This document shows, one piece after another, positions 23,741 to 36,800 of a DNA stretch of 64,000 bases. The DNA is taken from contig OY992835.1 of the NCBI GenBank assembly GCA_963921425.1, positions 18,414,001 to 18,478,000 on the forward strand, given 5' to 3'. The notes beneath the pieces are model-generated. The model did not search any database, was not told where the DNA came from, and saw only the letters and a list, made by a program, of their open reading frames with translations. Numbering within the stretch: the first letter of the stretch is position 1; the number at the start of each line of letters is the position of its first letter. The position numbers were made by a program, and so were the translations under genes. Origin of the DNA: Dryas octopetala (Eukaryota > Streptophyta > Magnoliopsida > Rosales > Rosaceae).

Positions 23741-25681
23741 TAATAAATAATGGGTGCTCTTATTTAGCTCCAATAAATTCATTTCTAAGCTAACACTTTA
23801 ATGAAAATTCAATTTTCAATTCTTTGTACCCTTACGTAAATTGATCAATAAGGACCATTGAAATTTAATTTAAAAAAATTCAATGAAACCTATGCCCAAC
23901 ATCATCTCTCCACTTAATTAGCTCTCTAACCAAAAACTCTAAGCTAGCTCACTAAAATATACTCTCTAAATTATCCTTCTTTGGTGCAAACAAGTGTAAT
24001 ATTGACAAATTGATACTCAAATTAATTGTGGTTTGGAAATATCTAAATGAAGTATGTTGATGATTTTTTTCAGTTTAAATTCTTTCATTTTTTAAAATTG
24101 GAATTGCATCGTGTTCGGCACTCGTTGTATGACGTTCAACAGTGACCAACTGAACGTTATGTTACATGTTCGGCAACTCACTACCAAACATGAAGGAGGA
24201 TGTTCGGTCGGTAGTTGCCAAATGGGCCCAATTTTTTTTTTTAAAAATGGTATTCGGTAGATGCTAACCGAACTTTCTTGCACATGTTCGGAAAGTAGCT
24301 GCCGAACCTCTAGTAGGATATATGTTCGGCACAGTGTCGAACGATTTGCGAAAAAATAAGTTCAAGAGCAACCCCAATGTGTTCAAATTATCGATTAAAC
24401 ATTTAGGATTCAAAATATGGCAATCCAAGCACAGATTATTTAACAAATAACTTAAAACCAACTCCATAAATTCATGATTCAATGTTGGGTTCGGATGTGA
24501 TATTGGTGTTAGATTCAATGGTGATGGTGCTGGGTGGTGATGGCATAGGATTTGACTATTTGAGTGTGGTTAGTTGAGTATAGATAATAGGAATAGATGG
24601 CTAATTGAGTTGTGTTTGAGTAAGGATATTTTTGAAAAAGTTGTTAGGTGTAGTAAATAATTTTTGAGTTTTAAATTTTGGAGTTGGGTGTAGAAATGGT
24701 AGGGCTAGAAATAAATAAGTTGGGTTCAAATATTAGCACCCATAAATAATTAACTTTCTTCTAAAAGCATGTGCATTCAGGATTCTCAAAAAGAAAAAAA
24801 AAAAACATGTACATTCATATCATCATAGAGTCATGGCTTGGGACTATTTTCTCAGGCCCCTGGCTTATTCTATCATATAGTCAAGGAGAGGCCAACGGCC
24901 AACAATTAATAGACAATACAAACACAACTTACAACTTTCATCGATCATATTGTACTTGAAAAGGAAATGTGCAAACCTTAATCGCCTTACAAAATATGTC
25001 AAAAGCATTTTCAGATTAGTAGAAGCACTTTTGATAATGTTTGGCAAAAATAAATAAAAGTACTTTTAAGGAGTTTTTTGAGAACTTGAGGAAGAACTTT
25101 CAAGTGCTTTTACATGAACCATTTAAAATTTTTATAAAAATATGTTTGTGCTTCTTTGCAAAAGCACTTCCAGTAAAAACGCTACTAATTAAAAGCGCTT
25201 CCTAAAACCAGTTCCAAACGGGCCTCAAGAGAAAAGTACTTTTAGTATATTCTTTCTTTCTTTATTTCGACTCTCCATTTCAAACATTAATTAATAAAAG
25301 AGCAATTTTGATGGATAACCGTGTTAATCTGATAACGAAAGATGAAATTAATTAAGGTTACATTTTGTCGAAGGAAAAAATTAGAAGGAAAAATATTTTT
25401 CATTAATTTGTAGGGAAATTAATTCTCTCTCATCAGTACGTACTACCTGGTGAGGAACTTAATTGTACGTATCTGTTGCTAATAGTTAACAAGCTTAGCA
25501 TGGATAACATGTGGCACAAGTTGGATAACATAATAATGGTGAACCTGACTCAAAAGTTGTGAGCAAATTTGCTCTATAGATCTCTACATAAATGTTCTTA
25601 GATAGACAATTAATGTATATCAAATTCTCACCATGCAATTAAAATTTGTTCTTCCTTTATATATGTAGCTTTCAGAGGGAC
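23741..25681. other. AT-rich leader of U2, no gene
   Basis: Contains the TTCGG palindrome cluster (about 24110-24350) and a MITE-like AAAAGCACTT inverted-repeat segment (about 25010-25230). Nothing coding is recognised. Confidence 0.5.
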
Positions 25682-25687
25682 TATATA
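25682..25687 (+). promoter_or_regulatory. Likely TATA box of the U2 amyrin-type gene, displaced
   Basis: The conserved TATATA lies 835 bases before the ATG at 26517, against 133 bases in U1, because of the insertion at 25737-26463. If this TATA is still used, the transcript has a long 5' UTR or a 5' UTR intron. Confidence 0.45.
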
Positions 25688-25736
25688 GCGAGCTGCAGTC
25701 CAATCCACACCTTTCGAATCTCTATACAATATTAAT

Positions 25737-26463
25737 CAGGGACGGATCCAGGAATTGAAATTGAGGGGTGCTAGTCAGGTGGGGCCTGGCGACGCGAAGT
25801 GGCGGCAAAATTTTTTAAGAAGCGGACAGGTAATCGGCTGAGGCAAGTCCCCAAGACTGGGTTTCGATTGTAGAGGCAAAACCAGGTTTAATTCGCAGCT
25901 CTAATGAGCTTTGTGAGAGGAGGAGAAAGCTTTTTTTATCACAGTAGCTACCTTCTCTACAAGTGGGTCAATCTTGTCTTCAAAATTCTCATAGAAAACA
26001 GGCATAATGTGGGGGAAAAAAAACGCTGTTTTGCGAAATGAGAAACTTATTTAATTATTAGCTTGGTATAGAATGTTAGTGTGAAGTCAACTATTGTAAT
26101 TAATATTAGAGAAATTAGAGTGATTTACATAATTATAGGGATTGTTAAGATAACATGATTGGTAGAATTTATAGCATAGTTGACATTGTAAGTTTTCTTT
26201 TTCTGTATTTAGCCTCTGTATTATTTATACCTCCATCTTGGAGAGAATAAAAAACACAGAATTATTCTAAACCTAGAGAAATTAGCATAGAATAATAAAT
26301 TGAACACATGCAGCTTCCACTTCATGAGCTGATTAATCAACTTTCTCTCCAATCTGCAGCTGCCGGCCCTTCCGCACATGCTCCCAGCAACCACTTCTCT
26401 CGCTTGTCAACCACTTCACGGCATGTACAGCATTGGGGGGCTAATAGGATATTTATTAAGCAA
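25737..26463. mobile_element. Transposon-derived insertion in the 5' leader of copy 2
   Basis: Sequence absent from U1 starts CAGGGACGGATCCAGG, like the termini of plant hAT elements (CAGxGGCGGATCCAGG). It runs to about 26463, just 54 bases before the ATG. The matching right terminus and target duplication are not evident, so it is probably a truncated or composite element. A shorter version is at 46431-47036 in U3. Confidence 0.55.
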
Positions 26464-26516
26464 ACTAGCTTAATTGTTCAATTTAAAGCTAGCTAGCTTG
26501 TTGTGTTAAATTGAAA

Positions 26517-27993
26517 ATGTGGAAGCTTAAGGTTGCAGATGGTGGGAGTGACCCTTACATCTACAGCACAAACAAGTTTGTGGGGAGGCAGACCTGGGAG
26601 TTTGATCCTCAGGCAGGAACTGAAGAAGAGAGAGCGGAGGTGGAGGAGGCACGTCTCACTTTCTACAACAACCGCTATCAGCTCAAGCCTAGTGGTGATC
26701 TTCTCTGGCGTTTGCAGGTGTATATATATATACCTAATACCCTACGTACCCTAAAAACATCTCAATTAATTCATCAACGTCTCTGATCAATCCCTGTTCT
26801 TAATCCCAATGCATTTTTAAGTTGTGGCCAACACAACAATCTGGAATGTAAAGTTTTGTGTTAATTTGGATATTTTCATTCATTGTCAATTAGCTTTGGA
26901 TTTGATGCATACTTTAACTTCGATCTACATGATATTAGATCAAACAATTCACATGTCAGCCTAACAACAACCACATGTGTTTGCATACATCAACCCGAAC
27001 ATTAGTTTGTGTTATTTCTACAATAGTTATGTACCTTTTAATAGTAGGTCATAAATGTGGGATATATGCAAGCAATATTCCTACATTTGTATTCTAATAT
27101 AAATTCAGAAAAAAGATATTGGGGCCTAATATGATTAACAACGGTGGCATAAATGGAGTAGAATTGATGTGGTGATATGGTCACAAAATAAAAATATCTC
27201 AAAATGAAGGAAAGTCTATATATCACAAGTTTCACTTTCACAAGTACATATTGCATGACACTCATGTTCCGTGAATCCACCACAAGTGACGCTAACCACC
27301 CCCCAGTAATATCCCTCACGGAAAGAAGCTAGAGAGAATTAAGAGTGTCAATAGTGTATTTTTTGGGGGTCTAAGTATTCAATTGAGATTTTGATAAATT
27401 TCAAGGATTTATCAACTCATGCATATTTCATGGATTTTATGGATTCTTATGCAATTTCATGGAATCCATCAAAATCTAAGGGGGAAATGTTAGAATTCTC
27501 GTAGCCTTTGTTTTTAGTTCAAAATCCACCAAAATTCAATTCAGAATTTTAAAGATTTCATAGAAATCCATGTGTATTCAATCTCTTATGAATTTAAAGG
27601 ATTTCATTAAGTTGTAGACACCTAAATTTCTATGGAATTCTTAAAATTCTGAATTGAATACACCTATATCTCGATGAATTTTTCAGATTTTTTTAAAATC
27701 CATTAGAATCTCAATTGAATACACCTCTTAAGTGTCAATAGCTAGCGTTGACCTTTAATTTTGGTATGTTTGTCTTGTTTTTAACACTTTATTTTACTTA
27801 TTTTAATGGAAATTAAAAACCATTCCATGTAAAAAATAAAAAATGTAGAGGTGTAAAATGGGTGTCATGTCGACCCACAACACAATCCGATTAATTCCAA
27901 TGTGTTTGCCTTTTGTCTCATATTTAATATGTCACGATAGGAAATAACTTACCTATCCCTCGAGATACCACTTGATGTCCCCCCTCTCTCATT

Positions 27994-28031
<38 letters not shown>

Positions 28032-31000
28032 CCACTTGTCTCTATCACAGGAATAAATAAGTTCTTTTGATCACGATACTTAACTGTGTTAGTCCTATGG
28101 GTACAAACCACGTGGGCTGTTCGTACCCATGTTATATACTGACCTGACATATATTGTGCCTTAAAATAGGTGGGTTCCACCTCTCTCTATTATGGATATA
28201 ATATCTATTTGGTTATGCGCAGAGTGAACAGTGCTAAGTGCTCGGTGGTTTCGTGTCACGCTCATTTTATTAAAGTGAACCAGGCTGAGAGTGCACCGTG
28301 GCATGTGAGCTGAGTTATCGATCAGTCTTATTTTTCAACTGGAGTTAAAAAAAAAAAAAAAAAAACCTATAATTTTTTTATAAATAAATTTTAATTTTTG
28401 TTTGCCTTTCAAATTCAATGATAGCTGGGTGGGCTCAGCTCATTCATGGCTTGAATCCAACTTCTAGTTGATTGTATGGCTTCTTAGCTTGCTTCAATAA
28501 AGTATTTCTACATTAAAACAAAAAACAAAATCAATGGTGTTATTTTATAATGTAATATATAGTGTAAGTTGGTGTATTTTATTTATAGTATATTATGTAC
28601 TTCTGTTTATTTGTCTATATTTTAATGAAAAAAACATGTTTTCAGATAGATACAAATAGTTTTGTAGTTTAATTAAGTGCCTCTAGTATCATTGTTTCTG
28701 TGTTTACTAAACTGCAGTTCCTAAGAGAGAAGAAGTTCAAACAGACAATTCCGCCAGTAAAGGTTGAGGATGGGGAGACAATCACAGATGAAAAGGCCAT
28801 AGCCGCATTGAGAAGGGCTGTCCACTTCTTTTCAGCCTTGCAGGGTAGTGATGGCCATTGGCCTGCTGAAAATGCTGGCCCATTGTTTTTCCTTCCACCT
28901 CTGGTGAGTTTTTTTCTTTCGACACTCATCATTACTATCATTGTGAACTTTATACATTATACATGGTAGAAGAACAATACTTGGCTCCATCCTCTGAAGG
29001 AGGAGCTCCTCCAACCCCATCTTACAAAAGCATGTCTTTTTTTTTTTTTTTTTTTTTTATTTTCATTCTGAATAAATAAAAATGTACATACAAGAATACA
29101 AGATTATTGTGAGATGGGGTTGGAGGAGCTCCTCTTTTAGGGGATATGGAGCCAGTTATTGCATGTTCATGGTAGAAAGGGTATAGATCAGTGTTGATTC
29201 CTATTTCCTTATTGGTTGAAAAAAATTGTCTAATAAATCTTAATATACTCATTAGGTGTGTCTTCACCTAATAGCTTAAGTATTCACATTGGTTGGACTT
29301 TATTAATTAGTTTGGGATACATTGTTAAATAATTCCTTATCAACTTGAGTTTAATGTTGCGGTATTTTGATTGTCTAACATAGCATTAAAGCTTTAGTTT
29401 TAATAGATCTTGGGTTTGACACTTCAAAGCCCGATTTCATACTTATCACTTATCATTGTACCGGGCAGTTGTACCGGGCAGAGTGGAACTGCACCTATAT
29501 ATACTGTTAACATTGTCTTGCTTAATGCAAATTATTTCAGTTTTTCTGCTAAAATTACTAAATGAACTATAAAATCCTCTGCAAAACTTGCAGGTCATGT
29601 GTATGTACATTACAGGGCATCTTAATACTGTATTCCCTGAAGAGCATCGCAAAGAAATTCTGCGTTACATGTACTGTCATCAGGTACGTACTTTTTGGTA
29701 CTTGCTCACACAAATAGGACCAAAATTTATTCACTTGTGCATATAATTCTTCAGCATGTGTTAAACTAATGTATAAAGAATAAAGAATGCTACTGAATTT
29801 TGTATGTTTCAGAATGAAGACGGCGGCTGGGGTTTACACATTGAAGGCCACAGCACCATGTTCTGCACAGCTCTCAACTACATTTGTATGCGTATTCTTG
29901 GTGAAGGACCTGATGGTGGCCAAGACAATGCTTGTGCAAGAGCCAGAAAGTGGATTCTTGATCATGGTAGTGTCACAAACATACCCTCTTGGGGAAAGAC
30001 TTGGCTTTCGGTATGGTCATGCTCATCACAGACCCACATCAAAGTTGTTGCATGCATGAAGAAAATGCATAGGGTATTTTGAACCAATATGAATATTGAA
30101 TATTGTTGCAATTAATTTGTTGTAGATACTTGGTGTGTTTGAGTGGTCTGGAAGCAACCCAATGCCCCCAGAGTTTTGGATTCTTCCTAAATTTCTTCCT
30201 ATGCATCCAGGTTAGCACACTTCCCTGCTGTGCTTGAATGAAATCCTTATGATTAGTTTGTAATCTTCATTTTAATCTCTTTTATCCTGAAAGTGCAGCA
30301 AAAATGTGGTGCAATTGTCGGATGGTGTACATGCCCATGTCATATTTATATGGGAAAAGGTTTGTTGGTCCAATCACACCTCTCATTCTACAATTGAGGG
30401 AAGAACTTTATTCTCAACCTTACAATGAAATTAATTGGAAGAAAATACGCCATCAATGTGCCAAAGTGAGTTTCACTTAATTTGAAGGCTGAATTAGTTA
30501 ATTATTTGATGTACAGAACCTGATTACACTAAATTGATTGCAGGAGGATGTCTACTACCCTCATCCTTGGATACAGGATCTCCTTTGGGATAGTCTCTAC
30601 ATATGCACAGAGCCTTTTCTCACTCGCCCACCCTTCAACAAGTTGATCAGAGAAAGGGCTCTTCAAGTAACAATGAAGCATATTCATTACGAAGATGAGA
30701 ACAGCCGATACATCACCATTGGATGTGTGGAAAAGGTAATGTGAATGCAGTACCAAGGATGAAGATGTAGGACTATGGAGAACATCTATTTCAGGCTACA
30801 CATGACTACAACTTTCCAGATTCTCATTTTACTTGCATTACTTGAACAGGTGTTATGTATGCTTGCTTGTTGGGTTGAAGATCCAAATGGGGACTATTTT
30901 AAGAAGCATCTTGCCAGAATCCCAGATTATTTATGGCTTGCTGAAGATGGGATGAAGATGCAAGTTAGTACACATTTTGTTAAAACAATAGCAGTGAAAC

Positions 31001-33327
31001 ACTATACAGTGAATTTGTCTCCTTCTGTTTTCACTTCAAATTTTTACTGTTAACTATAAATGTTGAACATAAAATGAAAATATTTCCTAATTGTTGAATA
31101 CTGTTAACTGTATTCATATATGCATTTAGTTTAAGCCAGAGTTTTGCTCCTTTGGTCATTAATTGGAAGTGTACCTCACATAAAAGAGAAGGAAAAACCT
31201 TATGCACTGATATATTTGATTGATTTGCAGAGTTTTGGTAGTCAGCAGTGGGATGCTGGTTTTGCCGTTCAAGCTTTGCTTGCTACCAATCTCACTGATG
31301 AAATTGGACCCACGCTCGCTAGAGGACACGACTTCATAAAGAAATCTCAGGTTCAAATATAACTCAATTATTATTTTTTGTAAATACAAATGTGTATCCA
31401 TTAATTGGTTCAGACTAATGACTCATTTGCACTTAATTTTTAAGGTCAAGGACAATCCATCTGGTGACTTTAAAAGCATGTACCGCCACATTTCAAAAGG
31501 GTCATGGACATTCTCTGATCAAGATCATGGATGGCAAGTTTCTGATTGCACTGCAGAAGGTTTAAAGGTAACTCACTTTGTAAAATGCTTCAGTTGAGTT
31601 ATCTAACCTGTGTGTTATCTCAATGTTTCTCACTGTAAACCCCTTCTACAGTGTTGCCTGCTGTTGTCGAAGATGCCACCAGAGGTAGTTGGTGAAAAAA
31701 TGGAACCTGAGCGGTTATACGATTCTATCAAAGTCCTACTTTCCCTACAGGTGACCACTTGCCTGCAAAGATTATAGTGTCTTCAATTATTCTTATTCTG
31801 CACCTCTAGTCATAGAAATGAATTTGAATGGCGTGTGGTTGCCCTGCAGTAATCAAATTTGGATCTTGTTTTAATCATTAAAACAAAATGAAAAGGAAGA
31901 GTTTTCACATGATTCTTTCACCCCAGAGTTGCCATTCCCAATGGCTGCTTTAGTTTGAAGAATTTAATTTAACATTCTCTTTTCTAGTGCATTGGTCTTT
32001 TGTGTCTTTGCACTCATAAAAAAGCTCCATTTTATGACTAATTGCAGAGTAAGAATGGTGGTTTATCCGCTTGGGAACCAGCAGGAGCAGCAGAGTGGTT
32101 AGAAGTAAGAATAGTAACAAATTGGAGTCATGTTCTTGTGAAAATCTTTCAGACGATTATAAATGTTTTCGAAATCATCATTAGCAGATACTATATATTC
32201 TCACTCTTTTATTTCCTCCAGCTGTTGAATCCCACAGAATTCTTCGCGGACATTGTGATTGAGTATGAATATGTTGAATGCACTTCATCTGCAATCCAGG
32301 CTTTAGTTCTATTTATGAAGTTATACCCTGGGCACAGGAACAAAGAGATTGAACATTTCATAACCAATGCTACACAGTACCTTGAAAATATACAAACGCC
32401 CGATGGTTCATGGTATAGTCTATTCTAGGAAATGAAACATATGATTTGAATGCATGTTTGTCTTAACAACTAGTGCAGAATAAGAACTCAGTTAATAATA
32501 AACATTTCCACAGGTATGGAAATTGGGGAGTTTGCTTCACATATGGTACCTGGTTTGCCATTGGAGGGTTGGCAGCTGCTGGCAAGACTTTCAACGATTG
32601 TCCAGCCATGCGCAAAGCAGTTAGTTTTCTACTCACAACACAGAGAGAGAATGGTGGTTGGGGAGAGAGCTATCTTTCATGTCCAAAAAAGGTAAAACAT
32701 TAGAGGAGTATTGTGCTATCCTGAATCCCACATCAGCTATGTGCTGGAGAGATATGAGATACATAAGTAAGGCCAATGAATTAAGAAGTTAACTTCAGCT
32801 AGCACTTTTGGATGAGGCCTTAGGTCTGGATAATGTTTTAAGCTTCAAGTTTCTTAATCCTGTTGACATAAATTAAAATATTTCTCTATGGTGGGTGATA
32901 CAGAAATACATTCCTCTCGAAGGAAACCGATCCAATTTAGTACATACTGCATGGGCTATGATGGGTCTGATTCATTCTGGACAGGCAGAAAGAGACCCGA
33001 CACCTCTTGATCGTGCTGCAAAGTTGATAATCAATTCGCAGATGGAAAATGGAGATTTTCCTCAACAGGTTTCTTTCTTAGCTTTTACATGACTTGCATC
33101 TTGATGAGTGAAATGCATCAAACACAGAAAAAAACATACCATGTTGTATGCATGCTTAAATTTTTACCTGCAATATTTTGTAACCATTAATCACTAAATT
33201 ATGGCAGGAAATCACTGGAGTCTTTATGAAGAACTGCATGCTGCATTATGCAGCTTATAGAAACATCTTCCCTCTGTGGGCTCTTGCAGAATACCGAAGT
33301 CGAGTTTCATTGCCTTCCAAATCCTAA
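26517..33327 (+). CDS. Beta-amyrin-synthase-like oxidosqualene cyclase, copy 2 (U2), MWCNCR variant
   Basis: Sixteen exons: 26517-26717, 28718-28903, 29594-29683, 29813-30010, 30126-30210, 30299-30465, 30544-30735, 30850-30963, 31231-31350, 31445-31567, 31652-31750, 32048-32104, 32222-32412, 32514-32691, 32904-33068, 33208-33327. These give 761 codons plus stop, uninterrupted, with GT-AG junctions and the same two missing introns as copies 1 and 3. DCTAE is intact at 31544-31558. The notable change is at 30304-30321: the motif reads MWCNCR, with codon AAT for TAT, replacing the Tyr of MWCYCR in the amyrin-type genes and the His of MWCHCR in CAS. In known beta-amyrin synthases this Tyr helps control the late carbocations. 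Other differences from copy 1 include [23 protein letters not shown] and FPQQ. The gene looks intact, but its product may differ. Confidence 0.92.
28973..29160. repeat. Long hairpin in intron 2 of copy 2
   Basis: Arms 28973-29022 and about 29112-29160 are inverted copies of GGAGGAGCTCCTCC-type sequence, matching the hairpin in copy 1. The central loop carries a longer T-run. Confidence 0.6.
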
Positions 33328-33700
33328 ATCACTTACTCTATTATGTAGCTCAATCATCCAACATTTAGGATAAAACACAAAAAGGAGTTGTACCTTCTGT
33401 TAATTTCTTTCTTTAACGGCCATTAGTACGTATATGTATGGATGTTTACAAATGCTTCAGCCTCCTAAATTGGACAGATCATGTCTTAGATAATTGTTTT
33501 TCTCTGAATAATGTAAGTATAAGAAAAGCCTTCATTCGTATTCCTACTTAGCTAATTTTTCTCCTTCAAAATTGTTGGTGCATGATTATATGCATCTCTA
33601 AGTCATGCCAATTGCAATCGTATGGGAAGGGTGGCAAACTAAAAGCAAAAGGGAAAAAGTCAGTTGCTCACACATAAATACATATACATATGATATATTC
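33328..33700. other. Convergent intergenic region between copy 2 and pseudogene B
   Basis: The 3' flank of copy 2 runs to GATATATTCGAG near 33704 and then joins directly to CAS intron 12 (collinear with 57672). The deletion removed CAS exons 13-18. No gene seen. Confidence 0.65.
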
Positions 33701-33802
33701 GAGTATATCGTACCATCATCAATATGAATAACAGAGTAGAATGTTGAAGAAATTGGGTAAAGAGTCAAAAGAAAAGAAAAATAGAGCATAAATGATACTC
33801 AC

Positions 33803-36800
33803 CTCCAACCACTGGTATGATCTAGTCAATTCATATGTCGCAAAGCCACCATCACCATTCTGCAGTGCTTCCACAAACAAAAGATTAGGGAATTAGTAAA
33901 ATACTCCTAAACCCAAAATGCAGGAATATGTAAATATTCTGCTAGCTAATTAAGCCACAAGAACTGCTGAATAAGAATCATGACATACTTGGCAGAACTA
34001 ACATTCACAACACTCACATGGGTGCATATATCATATAGAAACATTCACATGTAAACTTTCTTTCTTTTATGTTCTCACCACACTATCATGGATTTTCTCT
34101 AGAACTCCCAATTATTATTGTAGACAAAACAGAAAATATTGTAGTAAGTTATCATCATGGAACATTACAGAAACATTAGAAGTTAATATCACCCACATTA
34201 CAATTTGTTTTCAATGCTAATGCTAGCCCAGGACTGACGACCCAACATTTTGCTATGCAGCTAGGAATTTGTCCAGTGTAAATCTCATTATCTACAAAAG
34301 AAAAATCTACACCCCTAGACAAAAAGGCTTAAACTGGCAAACAAATGAACCACAAGAACCTAGCATTAAAATCTATCTACGGCCACAAGTTAATTATAAG
34401 CTATCATGTCTTTTCTTAAGGTGTCAACCCATATTTTTTTTGGTTTGCTACAACATGGGCCTCGTTTTAACCTCCTGTACCCATCAACATGTCCTGTCTG
34501 AGATTCCAACTCCCATATCAGCCAGAATGCAATATAGCCAATGATTACCTGTAAGGAAAGTGTAACATTTACTGAATCATATAATCGCTTTATATCCAAT
34601 GATCTCCCAACTGTTTCTGTTGGAAGTTTTGATAGCAATAAGGCAGCCTGCACAAAGAAACATATATTATTAAAAAGATTTATTTGCATGTGAAAATGTT
34701 GAGTGCCCAAGCTACCTTCAGTCCTTCCGCTGTGCAGTCGGAGATAGGCCATCCATGATCTGCTGTTGAGAATGGCCAAGCACCTTTTGAAATGCCATAC
34801 CAAAAATTTAGATCTCCAGGACAATCTTCTAAGACCTTCAAAGCAAGATACTAGTCAAGCAAGGATACTTAGCATAAATGTTAAATGATACAGTGATTTT
34901 CTGCCCACAAAAACCTGGGAATCTTTTATGTACTCGTGTGCTTTTCTCAAAGTAGGTCCATATTCTTCAACAAGGTTAGTTGATATGATTGCTTGAATGG
35001 CAAAAGAAGTATCCCATGTGTTGAAAATTAATGCACATTATTGGAAAATACTACAAAATTCTAGAGACTTCCTCAAAGCTCATACAAATTAAAGCTAGAA
35101 TATTCCACATAGTTCTACATAATTCTAAAAGTCTATAAGATAGCTTGAGAAGTAGAAAGAGTATTCTAGATAATTCTATTAGTAACTATCTTAACTAGAG
35201 AAGTCTAAGAATTTGTGGAATTATCTAGAATATATGATAAACATGTGGCTAATAGATGTTCTAGAGAAGTCAAGAGGGTTCATCTACTCTCTATATATAT
35301 AGCATGTACCCATATCTAAGTGTAAGCAAAAGGCAATACTAAAAGCCACTAGTCCTAAAGTCCTATTGTCCTAGATATCTACATCTCCACTTGTATCCTC
35401 CTTTGTTCATCAATAAAAGATACTTTGTTTTATAGTTCAAACACTTCTCATATCAAGCATAGATAGCTAATAGAAGCTTACACAAGCCATTAGCTACAAG
35501 TGTTCTAAACACCCTCTAAATTTCTAACACCATGACTAACTTCCACTGTAGCCCTGCAGCAAAGAATAAAAAATAAAAATAAATTAGCAACATATTCACA
35601 AAGTTGTAAATTTGTAACAAACTCTTACAACAAAGGACTAAAATGAGATTGCATGAGGTGAGAAAAAAAAAGTGGGGGGAAGAAATAGGGAGAATATTAA
35701 AATCAGTCCAAGACAATTCAATGCTATTTCTGGACCTGCATTTTCATGCCATCTTCAGCAATCCACAAGTAATCAAAGATTCTTAGGAGATGCAATTTGA
35801 ATGCCTCTGAGTTTGGATCCTCCGCCCAACAACAAAGCATATTTAACACCTGCATCATTTAGGAAATAGACAATCAAGAGTTCCATATATTCAGTGCATC
35901 TGAGTGGATCTGCAAACTAAAGAAAATGCCAATTATGCAACTCCATTGGCATGTTGATAGATGCTGGAGACCTTTTGGCAGCCATGTAATAATGAAAAAA
36001 GAAGAAGAAGTAAAATAAAAAATTTGATGGAAGGCTTCTAGTTCTTTTCTTTCATTTCCCATGTACTCCTTATGTTCTAGAATGTAAATTTTCTATATAA
36101 TGTAACAGGTTAGTAGGTTACTGACCACATCAATGGGTATTTTATATTGTTTTTTTTTTTTTAGTATAAATTTTTGGATCATATTGGTATATTCCTCAAA
36201 GAGGATGTTTTCTTGATATAAGTTGTAATTAATTGTCATTCAAAAGCAATGGACCCAACAATAGAAAAAGTAAATAATAATTGTCAGTGGTAAAAACATC
36301 TCACACAAACTAATTTTACACCAATATGAGAATTAACATGGACTAAAACAATGTTTTCCTGAAGCTTCTGTTAAATTTGCAGTTTCACGCATTGCTCTCT
36401 ACTACATATAAACCAGAAAACAAAAAACAATATGGATGATGATACACATCATCAAAATATCTCCATGCTTACCTTGTTAACAGGCCCTATGCATATATAC
36501 CGAGTATTTTCATCTGCATAGTGAATATGCAGTCAGCAAAGCCTTCTCCCTCAACCGTTTTGCTGGCCAACGCATAAAAACAGGTTCAAATACATAGTGA
36601 AGAGATGCCCACAAAATATCCTGAACCATTGGGTGTGGGTAGTATAGATCTTCCTAACAATTTTGTAAAGCATCCCATGTAAGCATCCGAAGAACATTTG
36701 TGATGAACTATTATAAATAGATTACCTGTACAATTACAGCTAGGTGAAAACTGATCATGCACATACATACACATATGTAGTGCACATGTGTTGTATTTGT

